The translations under genes and the position numbers were made by a program. Positions 8,505 through 17,701 of a stretch of 64,000 nt of DNA are shown one piece after another (within the stretch, counting starts at the first letter, position 1; each line of letters opens with the position of its first letter). Location: NCBI GenBank assembly GCA_002715965.1, contig PBAL01000058.1:36945-100944 (forward strand), written 5' to 3'. The stretch is from Verrucomicrobiales bacterium (GTDB lineage: Bacteria; Verrucomicrobiota; Verrucomicrobiia; Limisphaerales; JAYPXF01). The notes beneath the pieces were generated by a model. It saw only the letters and a list, made by a program, of their open reading frames with translations, was not told the origin of the DNA and searched no databases.

Positions 8505-9692
8505 ATGTCCCAAACAGTCGCCATCTTCTCAAGCCTGCTGGCGCTGATCTTCCTCGTGGCATGGCTTCGTGAGCGCAGACAATCGGCGCGGGAAAAGGCG
8601 ACGCAGGACCGAGAGCTGGCGGAGGTGAAGAACCGGCAGCTCACGACTTTTGCCGCGATTGAGGCGCGCCAGCAGACGTTGTTCAATGCAATGACCGAGG
8701 GCGTCATGGTGTTGCGCGAAGACGGGACGGTCGTCCTGGCCAATGAGGCATTTCGGGGACTGTTTGATCTGCATTCCGACATCCGGGACCGATCACTGAT
8801 GGAAGCGGTCCGGTTCCACGAAGTTCGCGAAGTCTACGACGAGACGCTCATCGCCGGCCAGGTCCAGGGCCGTGAATTGAAACTGCCGCTTCTTGAAGAC
8901 CGGACGCTCCATGTCAACTCGGCGGTCGTCCTCGACACCCGGAGCCAGCGACAGGGCATGATCATGGTCTTTCACGACATCACGCGCATCAAGCAGCTGG
9001 AGAACACCCGCCGTGAATTCGTCGCCAACGTGAGCCATGAGCTGCGCACTCCGCTCTCTATCATCAAGGGGTGCGTGGAGACGCTCATCGACGGTGCCAA
9101 GGACGACCGCGATGCCACCAACAAGTTTCTTGGCACCATCGAAAAACATGCCAACCGGCTCACGTTCCTGATCGAGGATCTCCTTACCTTGTCCCACCTG
9201 GAATCAGGACACCTTGCGATGAACCTGGAGGACACCGAACTCAAGGCGACCGTGGACCGAGTGTGCGAGGATCTCAGCCGTCGGGCCGAGAAACGTGGTG
9301 TCCGGTTGTCCAACAACATACCTGCTGATCTGATCGTCAATGCGGATTCGAACCGGCTCCAACAAGTGCTCTTCAACCTCATCGACAACGGAATCAAGTA
9401 CGGTGGGGAGAACGGACATGTCGTCATCGACGCCGCACGCAACAAGGAGCAGAACATCGAGGTGCGGGTCGCGGACGACGGTCCCGGGATCAACTGGGAA
9501 GCGCAATCGCGCCTGTTCGAACGGTTCTTCCGCGCAGACAAGGCGCGTTCACGCGAGCAGGGGGGGACGGGACTGGGACTCGCCATTGTGAAACACATCG
9601 TGCAGTCGCATGGTGGCCAGGTATGGGTGGAGAGCGAACCCGGTCAGGGCACCAGGTTTCATTTCACACTCCGCTTAAGGAACGCTGATTAG
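8505..9692 (+). CDS. PhoR-like sensor histidine kinase (TM-PAS-HisKA-HATPase)
   Basis: 395 residues. One N-terminal membrane helix (residues 3-20), a short basic/coiled linker to about 55, a PAS domain (about 57-160, with ALFNAMTEGVMVL and ending MVFHDITRIKQLE), HisKA with phospho-acceptor His178 in FVANVSHELRTPL, and HATPase_c with N-box LFNLIDNGIKYGG, G1 VADDGPGI, F-box LFERFFRA and G2 GGTGLGLAIV. This matches PhoR/WalK-like kinases without a large periplasmic sensor. No response regulator lies beside it, so its partner is elsewhere. It is divergent from the cyanophycinase-like gene, sharing a gap of about 117 bp. Confidence 0.9.
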   Translation: MSQTVAIFSSLLALIFLVAWLRERRQSAREKATQDRELAEVKNRQLTTFAAIEARQQTLFNAMTEGVMVLREDGTVVLANEAFRGLFDLHSDIRDRSLMEAVRFHEVREVYDETLIAGQVQGRELKLPLLEDRTLHVNSAVVLDTRSQRQGMIMVFHDITRIKQLENTRREFVANVSHELRTPLSIIKGCVETLIDGAKDDRDATNKFLGTIEKHANRLTFLIEDLLTLSHLESGHLAMNLEDTELKATVDRVCEDLSRRAEKRGVRLSNNIPADLIVNADSNRLQQVLFNLIDNGIKYGGENGHVVIDAARNKEQNIEVRVADDGPGINWEAQSRLFERFFRADKARSREQGGTGLGLAIVKHIVQSHGGQVWVESEPGQGTRFHFTLRLRNAD

Positions 9693-9725
9693 GCGGTGGA
9701 GTTTTCGGGAAGGTAGGCAATCTCT

Positions 9726-12482
9726 TCACGGAAGTGGCACGACCCGGTAGTAACGGAACGCGTTTGTCGCGTTGGAATCGCTGAACGTCGTCGTCGTTCC
9801 GGATACCGTGTTCGTCGTGAGCGTGGTCCAGTCGCTCAGGTTGCTGGAACCATCAATCCTCAGTCGTTGTCCGTCAGTGCCAAAGATGTTGAACTGGAAT
9901 GTGCCGTTTGAAGGAGGCGAAACCATGCTGAACGGTGCGGTCAGCGCGAGTCCCGCCGGCGAACTGATGATCGAAGAGATGGGATTCTGAACGATCACGT
10001 CATACAAGCCGAGATTGGAGGGATTGATATTGGCGATGGACAAGCTGTTCGACGTTGCGCCAGGTATCGGGACACCGTTAAGTCGCCACTGATAGGAGAG
10101 CGGTTCATTTCCAAGCGCGGCTACGGAGAAGGTGACCGGATTGCCAACGGGAACGTTTTGCGCATTCGGTTGTAACGTAATTTCAGGCGGGATGTTCACG
10201 GTCAATTCGGCATTGCGGCTGATGATGTTGCCGAAGGTATTGAAGATCCGTACGGCGTAGGGACCGGAATGGCCGGCTTGCACATTGGTCACCGCAAAAA
10301 TCGGTGCGTTGTTGCCGGGGACAACCACGCCGTTGGTAATCCACTGGTAGGTGAGCGGGGGAGTGCCCTGGGCATCCACATTGAAGAACACCGTCGAGCC
10401 GCGAGTGGCGGTACGGCTGCGCGGATGCCCACCGGAGGGAATTGTCGGCGGGTTGGTGAGGCCGATTGTAGGAACATTGGTATGCGTGCCATACCAGCAG
10501 AGCTCGAGTGCGTTCAGGATGCCTCCAAATCCGGGACGCTGGTCGATCAACTGAACCTGCCAGATGCCATTTGCCAATTCACCCCAGTGCTGGATGGAGA
10601 GGAAGGTGTAGTTGTAGTCGGAGTTGACGTCGTTGTTGAGTTCGGCGACGACACAGCGTGTTCCGTGCGGGCTGATAACAGCCACTTCCAGTTCGCCCCG
10701 GGCGCCGTGGGTGGCGTTAAGTTTCAAGAGCACATGTTCAAGCCGGACGTCCGTGGGAAGATCCACCTCGAATGAACGGGTGATACCGTTGGTGCTGAAG
10801 TCGGGGATGGGCTCCAGAAGATTCGTCTGTGCCAGGGAAAAATTCGTGACCGTTCCAAGGTTCGTCCAGTTGGTCGCCAATTGAACGCCGGCATCGGCAT
10901 TGATCATGCCCGCGCCGTAGTCGTTGTTGAAAGTGAAGCCTGCACTGTTGGTCAACCAACCTGTGTGGTTCGTGTCGTTCATCGTGGCGGTCGTCATAAT
11001 GATCTCCTGCACATCGCGCCAGCCGAGGTTGGGGTTTGCCTCCAGTATCAACGCGATACAGCCGGATACCAATGGGGCCGCAGACGACGTCCCGTTAAAG
11101 TTTGCGGTGTAGTTCTGGTTGGGGTAGTCGCCCAACGGGAACGGAACAGTGTTGTTATAACCGTCCGAGCCCATGCGGTCTGTAGTGGTGGTGCCTTGAA
11201 ACCTGGTGGAGTCCAGACCCGCTGGCGCGCTGATCGTGAGATTGCCGCCCGGATTGCTGTAGCTGGCGCGTTCGGCTTGGTCGTTCAGGGCGCCGACGGC
11301 GATGGATTCACGAGCGTTCAGTTGACCGATGTAGTTGGCATTGCCACCAATCTCGCCTTCATTGCCGGACGAGATCACGTAGATGGTTCCTCGTCCGTTC
11401 CGACCGAATGTGGTGGCTTGGACAAAAGCGTTGGAAACAGTGTCGCTCATCACATCAATATTCTGACCAGCCAGGTTGGGGCCCCAACTATTGTTGTGAA
11501 CATGCATCAGAAAGTTGCTGTGGAGGAGACCATCGGCAATCTGCTGTTCGGAAAGATTTGCACCGCCAGCCGCAAGAAGGCGGATGGGAATGATGGTTGC
11601 CATCGGAGCGGCTCCGGAGACGCCCAGTGCATTGTCGCCCCGCGCTGCTGCCACACCTGCCACGGCGGTTCCGTGGAATTCCCCGGCTTCAGCATTGGCG
11701 TTGAGATCACCGTCGAGAGTGTCAAAGCCAAGATTCGTATTCAGGTTGGAGATGAGGTCTTCTTGGATGTACTCCGTGCCTTCGTCCATGATTGCGATAT
11801 TGATTCCCGTCCCGAGTACGGTTTCCCAGGCGTTGGTCACTCTCACGTCGCCTCCAGCAGCTCCTCCCTGGCCGGTATTGAGGAGGTGCCATTGGTTCGT
11901 GAAAAGCGGATCATTCGGAACAAAGTGCGTGACGTAGTGTCGCGCCAATAGCGGCTCGGCCGACGTAATGCCTGGCTGGGTGCGCATGGCCGCCGAAACT
12001 GTGAGCGCTGCTGAAGAACTCGGCGCGGTAAAGTAATGATATCCCGGCATGCCCGGCACATCAGATTTCCACAACAGGCCGTTGCTCTGGGCAATCACCA
12101 AGGGATCCGCGCTAACGTTTGCCATGATCACCCGGCTGATGGTGCGCCGATTGGATATGATCTGAGGCGCGCCCGCCGGATATACCACGATTTGAACCTC
12201 GGCATTCTCGGTCTCTGAGACCACACCAGCATGCTGAGCCAAGGCCTGGGCCGTGGGTTGATTGACCGAAATCATCTCATCAATCCCGCCATTCCGGCGC
12301 TGCACCCACAACTCTGTGAGCGAGATGTTGTAGGTCTGGGACTGACCGTGGGCGGTGATGGCGTAGGAAGCGTTCAGGGGGGCCTCGGCGGAGCGGGCTC
12401 CGAAGGTAAAATCAGAAAGAATGACGGCGATTACAAGCGGCCAAAGCAAGAGCCGTAGCGATGTGAAAGGCCGATAGTGCAT
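9726..12482 (-). CDS. secreted subtilisin-like protease with P-domain and Ig-like domains
   Basis: About 918 residues from the ATG opening a signal peptide (RLLLWPLVIAVILSDFTFGA). An ATG at 12494 is an alternative start; the frame also opens with TTG at 12518. Order: signal; propeptide region to about 190; S8 catalytic domain with Asp233 (IAIMDEG), His270 (FHGTAVAG) and Ser466 (NGTSSAAP); a proprotein-convertase P-domain (about 540-660, with LEHVLLKLNATHGARGEL); two Ig-like domains (TYQWITNGVVVPG and SYQWRLNGVPIPG); and a C-terminal beta module ending in RYYRVVPLP. The last module resembles those common at the ends of large verrucomicrobial exported proteins. It is probably an extracellular nutrient-scavenging or processing protease. 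Confidence 0.9.
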   Translation of the reverse strand: MHYRPFTSLRLLLWPLVIAVILSDFTFGARSAEAPLNASYAITAHGQSQTYNISLTELWVQRRNGGIDEMISVNQPTAQALAQHAGVVSETENAEVQIVVYPAGAPQIISNRRTISRVIMANVSADPLVIAQSNGLLWKSDVPGMPGYHYFTAPSSSAALTVSAAMRTQPGITSAEPLLARHYVTHFVPNDPLFTNQWHLLNTGQGGAAGGDVRVTNAWETVLGTGINIAIMDEGTEYIQEDLISNLNTNLGFDTLDGDLNANAEAGEFHGTAVAGVAAARGDNALGVSGAAPMATIIPIRLLAAGGANLSEQQIADGLLHSNFLMHVHNNSWGPNLAGQNIDVMSDTVSNAFVQATTFGRNGRGTIYVISSGNEGEIGGNANYIGQLNARESIAVGALNDQAERASYSNPGGNLTISAPAGLDSTRFQGTTTTDRMGSDGYNNTVPFPLGDYPNQNYTANFNGTSSAAPLVSGCIALILEANPNLGWRDVQEIIMTTATMNDTNHTGWLTNSAGFTFNNDYGAGMINADAGVQLATNWTNLGTVTNFSLAQTNLLEPIPDFSTNGITRSFEVDLPTDVRLEHVLLKLNATHGARGELEVAVISPHGTRCVVAELNNDVNSDYNYTFLSIQHWGELANGIWQVQLIDQRPGFGGILNALELCWYGTHTNVPTIGLTNPPTIPSGGHPRSRTATRGSTVFFNVDAQGTPPLTYQWITNGVVVPGNNAPIFAVTNVQAGHSGPYAVRIFNTFGNIISRNAELTVNIPPEITLQPNAQNVPVGNPVTFSVAALGNEPLSYQWRLNGVPIPGATSNSLSIANINPSNLGLYDVIVQNPISSIISSPAGLALTAPFSMVSPPSNGTFQFNIFGTDGQRLRIDGSSNLSDWTTLTTNTVSGTTTTFSDSNATNAFRYYRVVPLP

Positions 12483-12590
12483 TGGTTGGACCATAGATGC
12501 CCAAGTAGCTAAAAGCAAGAATCTTAGCCGAAATCAGGTTCTTTCTGTATCCCGGTGGCCAATCACCGATTCTTAGCCGTTTCGTAAAGG

Positions 12591-12624
12591 AAAAATCCCC
12601 GCCGGCATCAACCGGACGGGGATT
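12591..12624 (-). terminator. intrinsic terminator of the ilvE-mcsA-mcsB-clpC operon
   Basis: On the minus strand, just after the clpC stop, aatccccg pairs with cggggatt (12594-12601 with 12617-12624), with an inner ccgg/ccgg stem, and is followed by a run of five T residues. It sits about 20 bp past the clpC stop codon and before the divergent upstream region of the subtilase gene. Confidence 0.8.
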
Positions 12625-12645
12625 CGAAATTCGATGGACTTTGCG

Positions 12646-15129
12646 TCAGTTTGACACGGTTTCTTGGGTGTCAGCTTTTTGGCTGAACTTCAGTTTATCG
12701 TTTTCGACGGTGACATCGACCGGCTGGCTTTCGTGCAGAATGCCGCGGAGGATCTCCTCGGCGAGGGGATCTTCGAGGTAGCGCTCCACCGCGCGGCGCA
12801 TTGGACGGGCACCATATTGGGGGTCGTAACCCTTCTCGACGAGGTAGTTCCGGGCCTTCTCGTCCAGGTTCAGCTGAATGTTGCGGGCTTTCAGGCGCTC
12901 CATGACCTTCTTCATTTCGAGCCCCAGGATGTTGATCAGATCCGATTTCGTCAGGTTGCGGAATACGATGGAGTCGTCCAGGCGATTGAGGAATTCCGGA
13001 CGGAAGACCTTCTTCGAAGCGTCCAGAATCTTTTCCTTCATCTTGTCGTAGTCGATGTCATTGCCACCGGTGGAAAAGCCGATCGTGCTGTTCTTGGCCA
13101 CGGTTTCGGCACCGACGTTCGAGGTGAGCAGGACGATGGTGTTCCGGAAATCAACCGTGCGACCGAGGCTGTCCGTCAGTTTGCCTTCTTCCAGGATCTG
13201 GAGGAGCATGTTCATCACGTCCGGGTGAGCCTTCTCCACCTCGTCGAATAGAACCACGCTATAGGGATTGCGACGGACCTGTTCGGTCAATTGGCCTCCT
13301 TCCTCGTGACCGACATACCCAGGAGGCGAACCGGTGAGGCGTGAGGTCGTGAATTTCTCCATGTACTCGCTCATGTCGATCTGAATGAGCGACTTGGCAT
13401 CACCAAACATCTGCTCGGCCACGGTCTTGGCCAGCAGGGTCTTGCCAACGCCGGTCGGGCCAAAGAGGGCGAAACTGCCAATCGGGCGATTCGGATCCTT
13501 GAGGTCCGCCCGTGAACGGCGCAAGGCCTTGCACAGCGCTGAGACGGCTTCGCTTTGGCCAATGATTAGATCGGAAAGTTTCTTTTCCATCTCGAGCAGG
13601 CGATTGATTTCGTTCTGCTCCATGCGCTTGAGGGGAATGCCCGTCCACTTGGCCACGACCTGGAGGATGCAATCTTCATCGACGGTGACACGCTTCTCTT
13701 CCGTGCCCTGGCGCCAGTCGTTGAGAACGGTTTCGAGCTTCTCCTTTGAGGTCTTTTCCTTGTCGCGCATTGCGGCCGCGCCTTCGAAGTCCTGTTCCTT
13801 GATGGCGCGTTCCTTCTTCAGCTTGATCTCTTCGATGTCGGCCTCAAGTTCCTTGACCTCCGGCGGACGGGTCATAGCGGCGATGCGGGCCTTCGCTCCT
13901 GCTTCGTCCATGACGTCAATGGCCTTGTCAGGAAGGAAACGTCCGGTGATGTAACGATCGGATAGCTTGACTGCGGACTCTACCGCGTCGTCGGTGATGT
14001 CCGCCTTGTGGTGATCCTCGTATTTGCAACGAAGTCCCTTGAGGATGGAGATTGCGTCTTCGATGGACGGAGCTTCGACCTTCACGGATTGGAAGCGTCG
14101 TTCGAGGGCTGCGTCTTTCTCGATATACTTGCGGTACTCGTTCAGCGTGGTCGCACCCACACATTGCATCTCACCCCGGCTCAGTGCGGGCTTGATGATG
14201 TTGGAGGCGTCCATCGTTCCTTCCGCCGAACCGGCACCGACAATTGTATGAAGCTCGTCGATGAAGAGAATGACGTTCTTGGCGCGACGAATCTCATCCA
14301 TCACGGCCTTGATGCGTTCTTCGAATTGTCCGCGGTATTTGGTGCCGGCGACCATCAATGCGAGGTCCAGGGTGACGACGCGTTTCTCGCGAAGGATTTC
14401 GGGAACGTTGCCCTTCACAACTTCCTGGGCGAGTCCTTCGACGATGGCGGTCTTGCCGACACCGGCTTCACCAAGCAGGACAGGATTGTTCTTCGTCCGG
14501 CGGCAAAGGATTTGAATGACGCGTTCAATTTCGTCGCGACGGCCGATGACCGGATCCATGTCGCCGGCCTTGGCGATCTCGGTCAGGTCACGGCCAAAGG
14601 CCTTCAGCGCAGGTGTCTTGGCATCCTTGCGGTCGCCCTTGCGGCCGGCTGGTTCTTCCTCACCTTCTTCGGTGGCGAAATTCGGATCAAGTTCCTTGAG
14701 TATCTCTTTGCGGGTCTCCTCGATATCGACGTCGAGATTCTTGAGAACGCGGGCCGCGACGCCATCACCTTCGCGGAGCAATCCGAGGAGGATGTGCTCG
14801 GTGCCGACGTAGGTGTGATTGAGGGACTTCGCCTCGCGTGCGGCGAGGGAAAGGACTTTCTTGACGCGCGGCGTGTAAGGAATGCTTCCGACCTGCTTCT
14901 GATCGGGACCCGTGCCGACCTGCTTTTCGACCTCCAATCGGACGGTCTCAAGGTCCAGCCCCATTTTCTGCAGGACGTTTACGGCAACCCCTTGGCCCAG
15001 CTTGATCAGGCCAAGCAGAAGGTGTTCGGTGCCGACGAAATTGTGGTTGAACCGATCCGCTTCCTTCCGCGCGAGCGCCAGGACCTGTTGGGCCCGGGGC
15101 GTAAAATTGCTCATCGCTTCATCGCTCAT
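12646..15129 (-). CDS. clpC: ClpC-type AAA+ unfoldase of the ClpCP protease
   Basis: About 827 residues. Two Clp-N repeats at the N-terminus ([18 protein letters not shown] and [18 protein letters not shown]), first AAA+ with GEAGVGKT and [11 protein letters not shown], a middle domain with a UVR-like motif ([15 protein letters not shown]), second AAA+ with GPTGVGKT and [12 protein letters not shown], and the ClpP-docking loop IGF in NSTIGFSTG. The middle domain makes it ClpC rather than ClpA. Starts: ATG 15129 chosen, ATG 15114 ([10 protein letters not shown]) equally possible, TTG 15141 unlikely. Last gene of an operon with mcsA and mcsB, which target arginine-phosphorylated proteins to ClpC. 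No clpP is in the window. Confidence 0.95.
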   Translation of the reverse strand: MSDEAMSNFTPRAQQVLALARKEADRFNHNFVGTEHLLLGLIKLGQGVAVNVLQKMGLDLETVRLEVEKQVGTGPDQKQVGSIPYTPRVKKVLSLAAREAKSLNHTYVGTEHILLGLLREGDGVAARVLKNLDVDIEETRKEILKELDPNFATEEGEEEPAGRKGDRKDAKTPALKAFGRDLTEIAKAGDMDPVIGRRDEIERVIQILCRRTKNNPVLLGEAGVGKTAIVEGLAQEVVKGNVPEILREKRVVTLDLALMVAGTKYRGQFEERIKAVMDEIRRAKNVILFIDELHTIVGAGSAEGTMDASNIIKPALSRGEMQCVGATTLNEYRKYIEKDAALERRFQSVKVEAPSIEDAISILKGLRCKYEDHHKADITDDAVESAVKLSDRYITGRFLPDKAIDVMDEAGAKARIAAMTRPPEVKELEADIEEIKLKKERAIKEQDFEGAAAMRDKEKTSKEKLETVLNDWRQGTEEKRVTVDEDCILQVVAKWTGIPLKRMEQNEINRLLEMEKKLSDLIIGQSEAVSALCKALRRSRADLKDPNRPIGSFALFGPTGVGKTLLAKTVAEQMFGDAKSLIQIDMSEYMEKFTTSRLTGSPPGYVGHEEGGQLTEQVRRNPYSVVLFDEVEKAHPDVMNMLLQILEEGKLTDSLGRTVDFRNTIVLLTSNVGAETVAKNSTIGFSTGGNDIDYDKMKEKILDASKKVFRPEFLNRLDDSIVFRNLTKSDLINILGLEMKKVMERLKARNIQLNLDEKARNYLVEKGYDPQYGARPMRRAVERYLEDPLAEEILRGILHESQPVDVTVENDKLKFSQKADTQETVSN

Positions 15130-15176
15130 AAGTGACCGCAATTTGTCGCTTTTCGGACTCTTTGTCCAGCGGGCGT

Positions 15177-16253
15177 TTATTTGTTTTTGGGAATTCGCGG
15201 CCGTTCGATCTTGCGAAGGCGCGTGCGAAGCATTTCGGCGCGGCGAACGTCGCGTTCTTCGGCGTCGAGTTTGTCGGTATGCTGCTTCTGCAGATGAGCC
15301 GGCTGCGTAATCAGGAACAGTTCGTCGATGACCCCGCGATCGAGGCCCTTGAACATCCCCAGATCGACCCCCAGACGCAGCAGGGACAGGAGGTTCATGG
15401 TCTCCTTGGAGGCAATAATATGGGCGTTTGCCAGAATTCCGTAGGCGCGGCCGATGTGATTGTAAACGGTATGAGGTTTGTCCTCCAAGAGGGTCGCGCG
15501 GGCGTTTTCCTCGTTCTCGATGATCTGCCGGAGCACCTTTCCAAGCCGTTCGGTGATCTCCGCCTCGGATTCACCCAGCGTGCGTTGATTGGAAACCTGA
15601 AACACGTTGCCCAGCGCTTCGGTGCCCTCACCGTATAATCCGCGAACGGCCAGCCCGAGTTTCTGAACGGAAGTGATGATCTGGTTGATCTGTTCGGCCA
15701 GAACCAACCCGGGAAGATGCAACATGGCACTCACCCGAATGGCCGTGCCGAGATTTGTGGGGCAGGCGGTGAGGTAACCCAGCTCGGTGGTAGCCGCAAA
15801 CTCCAGCTTCTCCTCCAATTGCGTGTCCAATTCGTCAACCACCTTCCATGCCTCCTGCACCTGCAAACCGGGCAGAATGGCCTGCATCCGAAGATGATCC
15901 TCTTCGTTGATCATCACGCAGATCGATTCGTCCTCGACGAACACCACGCCGCTTCCGGCTTTCTTGGCCGCGTGTTCACGACTGATGAGATGACGTTCGA
16001 CTAGGATCTGTTTATCGACCGTGGCGAGCTCTTCCATGCCGGCAGAGAAGGCCGAATCGAGTTTCGGAAGTGACTCGACCGCCGGACGGATCAACTGAAG
16101 CGACTCAATCCGCCCCTTCTGCTTCGCCCAGGTCGGAAAGGCATGGTCGCGCAGATTGCGCGCGAGCCGTACGCGACTCGACATGACGATGCGATCCTCG
16201 GGGCCCTCCGGTTTCGCGCAGACGGGTGAGGCGAGATACTCCTCCAGGTTCAT
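15177..16253 (-). CDS. mcsB: protein-arginine kinase McsB
   Basis: 358 residues. McsB phosphorylates arginines on misfolded or regulatory proteins, marking them for ClpCP. Phosphagen-kinase-fold motifs are present: MSSRVRLARNLRD (nucleotide-binding arginines), VMINEEDHLRMQ (the conserved acidic NEED-H loop), and LTACPTNLGTAIRVS with the family Cys. The length matches bacterial McsB rather than the longer animal creatine/arginine kinases. The start ATG overlaps the mcsA stop (ATGA, 16250-16253), so the two are translationally coupled, and clpC follows after 47 bp. The C-terminal part is extended and basic compared with the catalytic domain. Confidence 0.95.
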   Translation of the reverse strand: MNLEEYLASPVCAKPEGPEDRIVMSSRVRLARNLRDHAFPTWAKQKGRIESLQLIRPAVESLPKLDSAFSAGMEELATVDKQILVERHLISREHAAKKAGSGVVFVEDESICVMINEEDHLRMQAILPGLQVQEAWKVVDELDTQLEEKLEFAATTELGYLTACPTNLGTAIRVSAMLHLPGLVLAEQINQIITSVQKLGLAVRGLYGEGTEALGNVFQVSNQRTLGESEAEITERLGKVLRQIIENEENARATLLEDKPHTVYNHIGRAYGILANAHIIASKETMNLLSLLRLGVDLGMFKGLDRGVIDELFLITQPAHLQKQHTDKLDAEERDVRRAEMLRTRLRKIERPRIPKNK

Positions 16254-16750
16254 GCCTTGCTGTCCTCGACCGGCACGGATTCGAGCGAGTTGATCTCATC
16301 GCGCAATCGCGCTGCCTCTTCAAAGTTCTCCTCCTCCACCGCCTGGTCGAGCTGCGCCTTGAGCTTCTCCAGCTTGCGTGAGGAATCCTGGGCGATCACT
16401 GTGCGCGGGGTCTTGCCCACATGTTTCAAACCCTTGTGCATGGACTTCAACATCGACTCCAGGCCCTCGGAAAAAACGGTGTAGCATTCCGGACATCCGA
16501 ACCGGCCCGATTTCTTGAAATCCGCCTGCGTGTATTTGCAGGCCGGGCACTTCAGGTCGGGCGAGATTTCATCCGCTTCCTCCGTCGCTCCCAATCCAAG
16601 CAGCATGTCCGCGAGGGAATAACCGGTCGGATCGCCAATCCCCTTTTCCTTTGAGCAGCCTTCGCACAAATCCACCTTCTGCAATTTCTCACCCACGATC
16701 TGGGTGAGATGAACTGTTGCTTCGTTCTCGTTGCAGACGTTGCAGAGCAT
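16250..16750 (-). CDS. mcsA: McsA-like zinc-finger/UVR-motif activator of McsB
   Basis: 166 residues. Four CxxC zinc-ribbon half-sites are visible: CNVC near the start, CEGC at about residue 35, CPAC and CPEC in the middle. The C-terminus has a UVR motif (LDQAVEEENFEEAARLRDEI). This is the McsA layout; McsA binds and activates McsB and helps dock it to ClpC. It starts 4 bp after the ilvE stop and overlaps mcsB by 4 bp. In Bacillus the gene ahead of mcsA is the repressor ctsR; here that place is taken by ilvE and no CtsR is seen. Confidence 0.93.
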   Translation of the reverse strand: MLCNVCNENEATVHLTQIVGEKLQKVDLCEGCSKEKGIGDPTGYSLADMLLGLGATEEADEISPDLKCPACKYTQADFKKSGRFGCPECYTVFSEGLESMLKSMHKGLKHVGKTPRTVIAQDSSRKLEKLKAQLDQAVEEENFEEAARLRDEINSLESVPVEDSKA

Positions 16751-16754
16751 CAGA

Positions 16755-17621
16755 TTAAATTGGCTCGCCCGTGGAATTCGTCAACTTGTGGTATTCCTTG
16801 ATCAACTTCTTGGAAAGCTTGCCGGGCCTGCCGGTGCCGATTTTGCGGCCATCGATGTTGACCACCGGAATGATCTCCGCGCCCGTTCCGGTGAGGAAAC
16901 ACTCATCGGCGTTGTAAAGGTCGTAGCGGGTCAGATTCGTCTCCTCGACCTTCCAACCGGCGGACTCGCAGACCTCGATCGCCACTCCACGCGTGATTCC
17001 GTAAAGAGCACCCGCATAAAGCGGAGGAGTGAAGATCTTGTCCCCCTTGACGATGAACACATTGTCACCCGTGCACTCGGCGACATACCCGTCCGAGTTG
17101 AGCATCAAAGCTTCCTCTTTGCCGACGTTCAAAGCCTCGATCTTGGCCAGGATGTTGTTCAGGTAATTCAAGGACTTGATCGCCGGATTGACCGCGTTGT
17201 GCAGGTTGCGCGTGGTCGCAACCGTGATGATCTCCATGCCCTTTTTGTACAACGCGGGCGGGTAGAGCTGGATCTTGCCGGCAATGATGATGACCGACCC
17301 TTTCGGACAACGAAACGGGCTCAGTCCGAGCGTTCCCTTGCCGCGTGTGACGACCAGGCGGATGTAGCCGTCCTTGATCTTGTTCCGGCGGCAGGTTTCA
17401 ACCGTTGCCTTCACCAGCTCCTCATGCTTCATCGGAATGTCGAGCATGATCGCCTTGGCCGAATAGAAGAGCCGATCGATGTGTTCCTTCAGCCGAAAGA
17501 CCCGTCCGTTGTAGGCGCGAATGCCCTCAAACACACCGTCGCCGTACAACAATCCGTGGTCGAAGACAGAGATTTTTGCCTTGTCTTCATCGTAGTATTT
17601 TCCGTCTACAAATACCTTCAT
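16755..17621 (-). CDS. ilvE: branched-chain amino-acid aminotransferase (PLP fold IV)
   Basis: 288 residues. IlvE reversibly transaminates leucine, isoleucine and valine with 2-oxoglutarate. The N-terminus FVDGKYYDEDKAKISVFDHG and the block LLYGDGVFEGIRAYNG are characteristic of the BCAT/D-amino-acid aminotransferase fold, the catalytic Lys lies in the NPAIKSLNYLNNILAK stretch, and GTGAEIIPVVNIDGR closes the PLP-phosphate site. The long YNNILAK segment and EGIR favour IlvE over 4-amino-4-deoxychorismate lyase or D-AAT. Its stop is 4 bp before the mcsA start, implying a common transcript with mcsA-mcsB-clpC. Confidence 0.9.
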   Translation of the reverse strand: MKVFVDGKYYDEDKAKISVFDHGLLYGDGVFEGIRAYNGRVFRLKEHIDRLFYSAKAIMLDIPMKHEELVKATVETCRRNKIKDGYIRLVVTRGKGTLGLSPFRCPKGSVIIIAGKIQLYPPALYKKGMEIITVATTRNLHNAVNPAIKSLNYLNNILAKIEALNVGKEEALMLNSDGYVAECTGDNVFIVKGDKIFTPPLYAGALYGITRGVAIEVCESAGWKVEETNLTRYDLYNADECFLTGTGAEIIPVVNIDGRKIGTGRPGKLSKKLIKEYHKLTNSTGEPI

Positions 17622-17701
17622 CCGTCAAAAAGTCGGCAAACCCTAGGTGAACGGGTCAAGGACAGCAACCAAGGAATTGACGCGTGAATGCACGCTACAA
17701 A

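Noticed and set aside
10881..11951. 356-residue plus-strand frame opposite the subtilase
   Set aside because: Opposite the catalytic domain with intact D/H/S triad; no independent support.
14008..15135. 375-residue plus-strand frame opposite clpC
   Set aside because: Antisense to clpC; composition biased, no recognisable motif.
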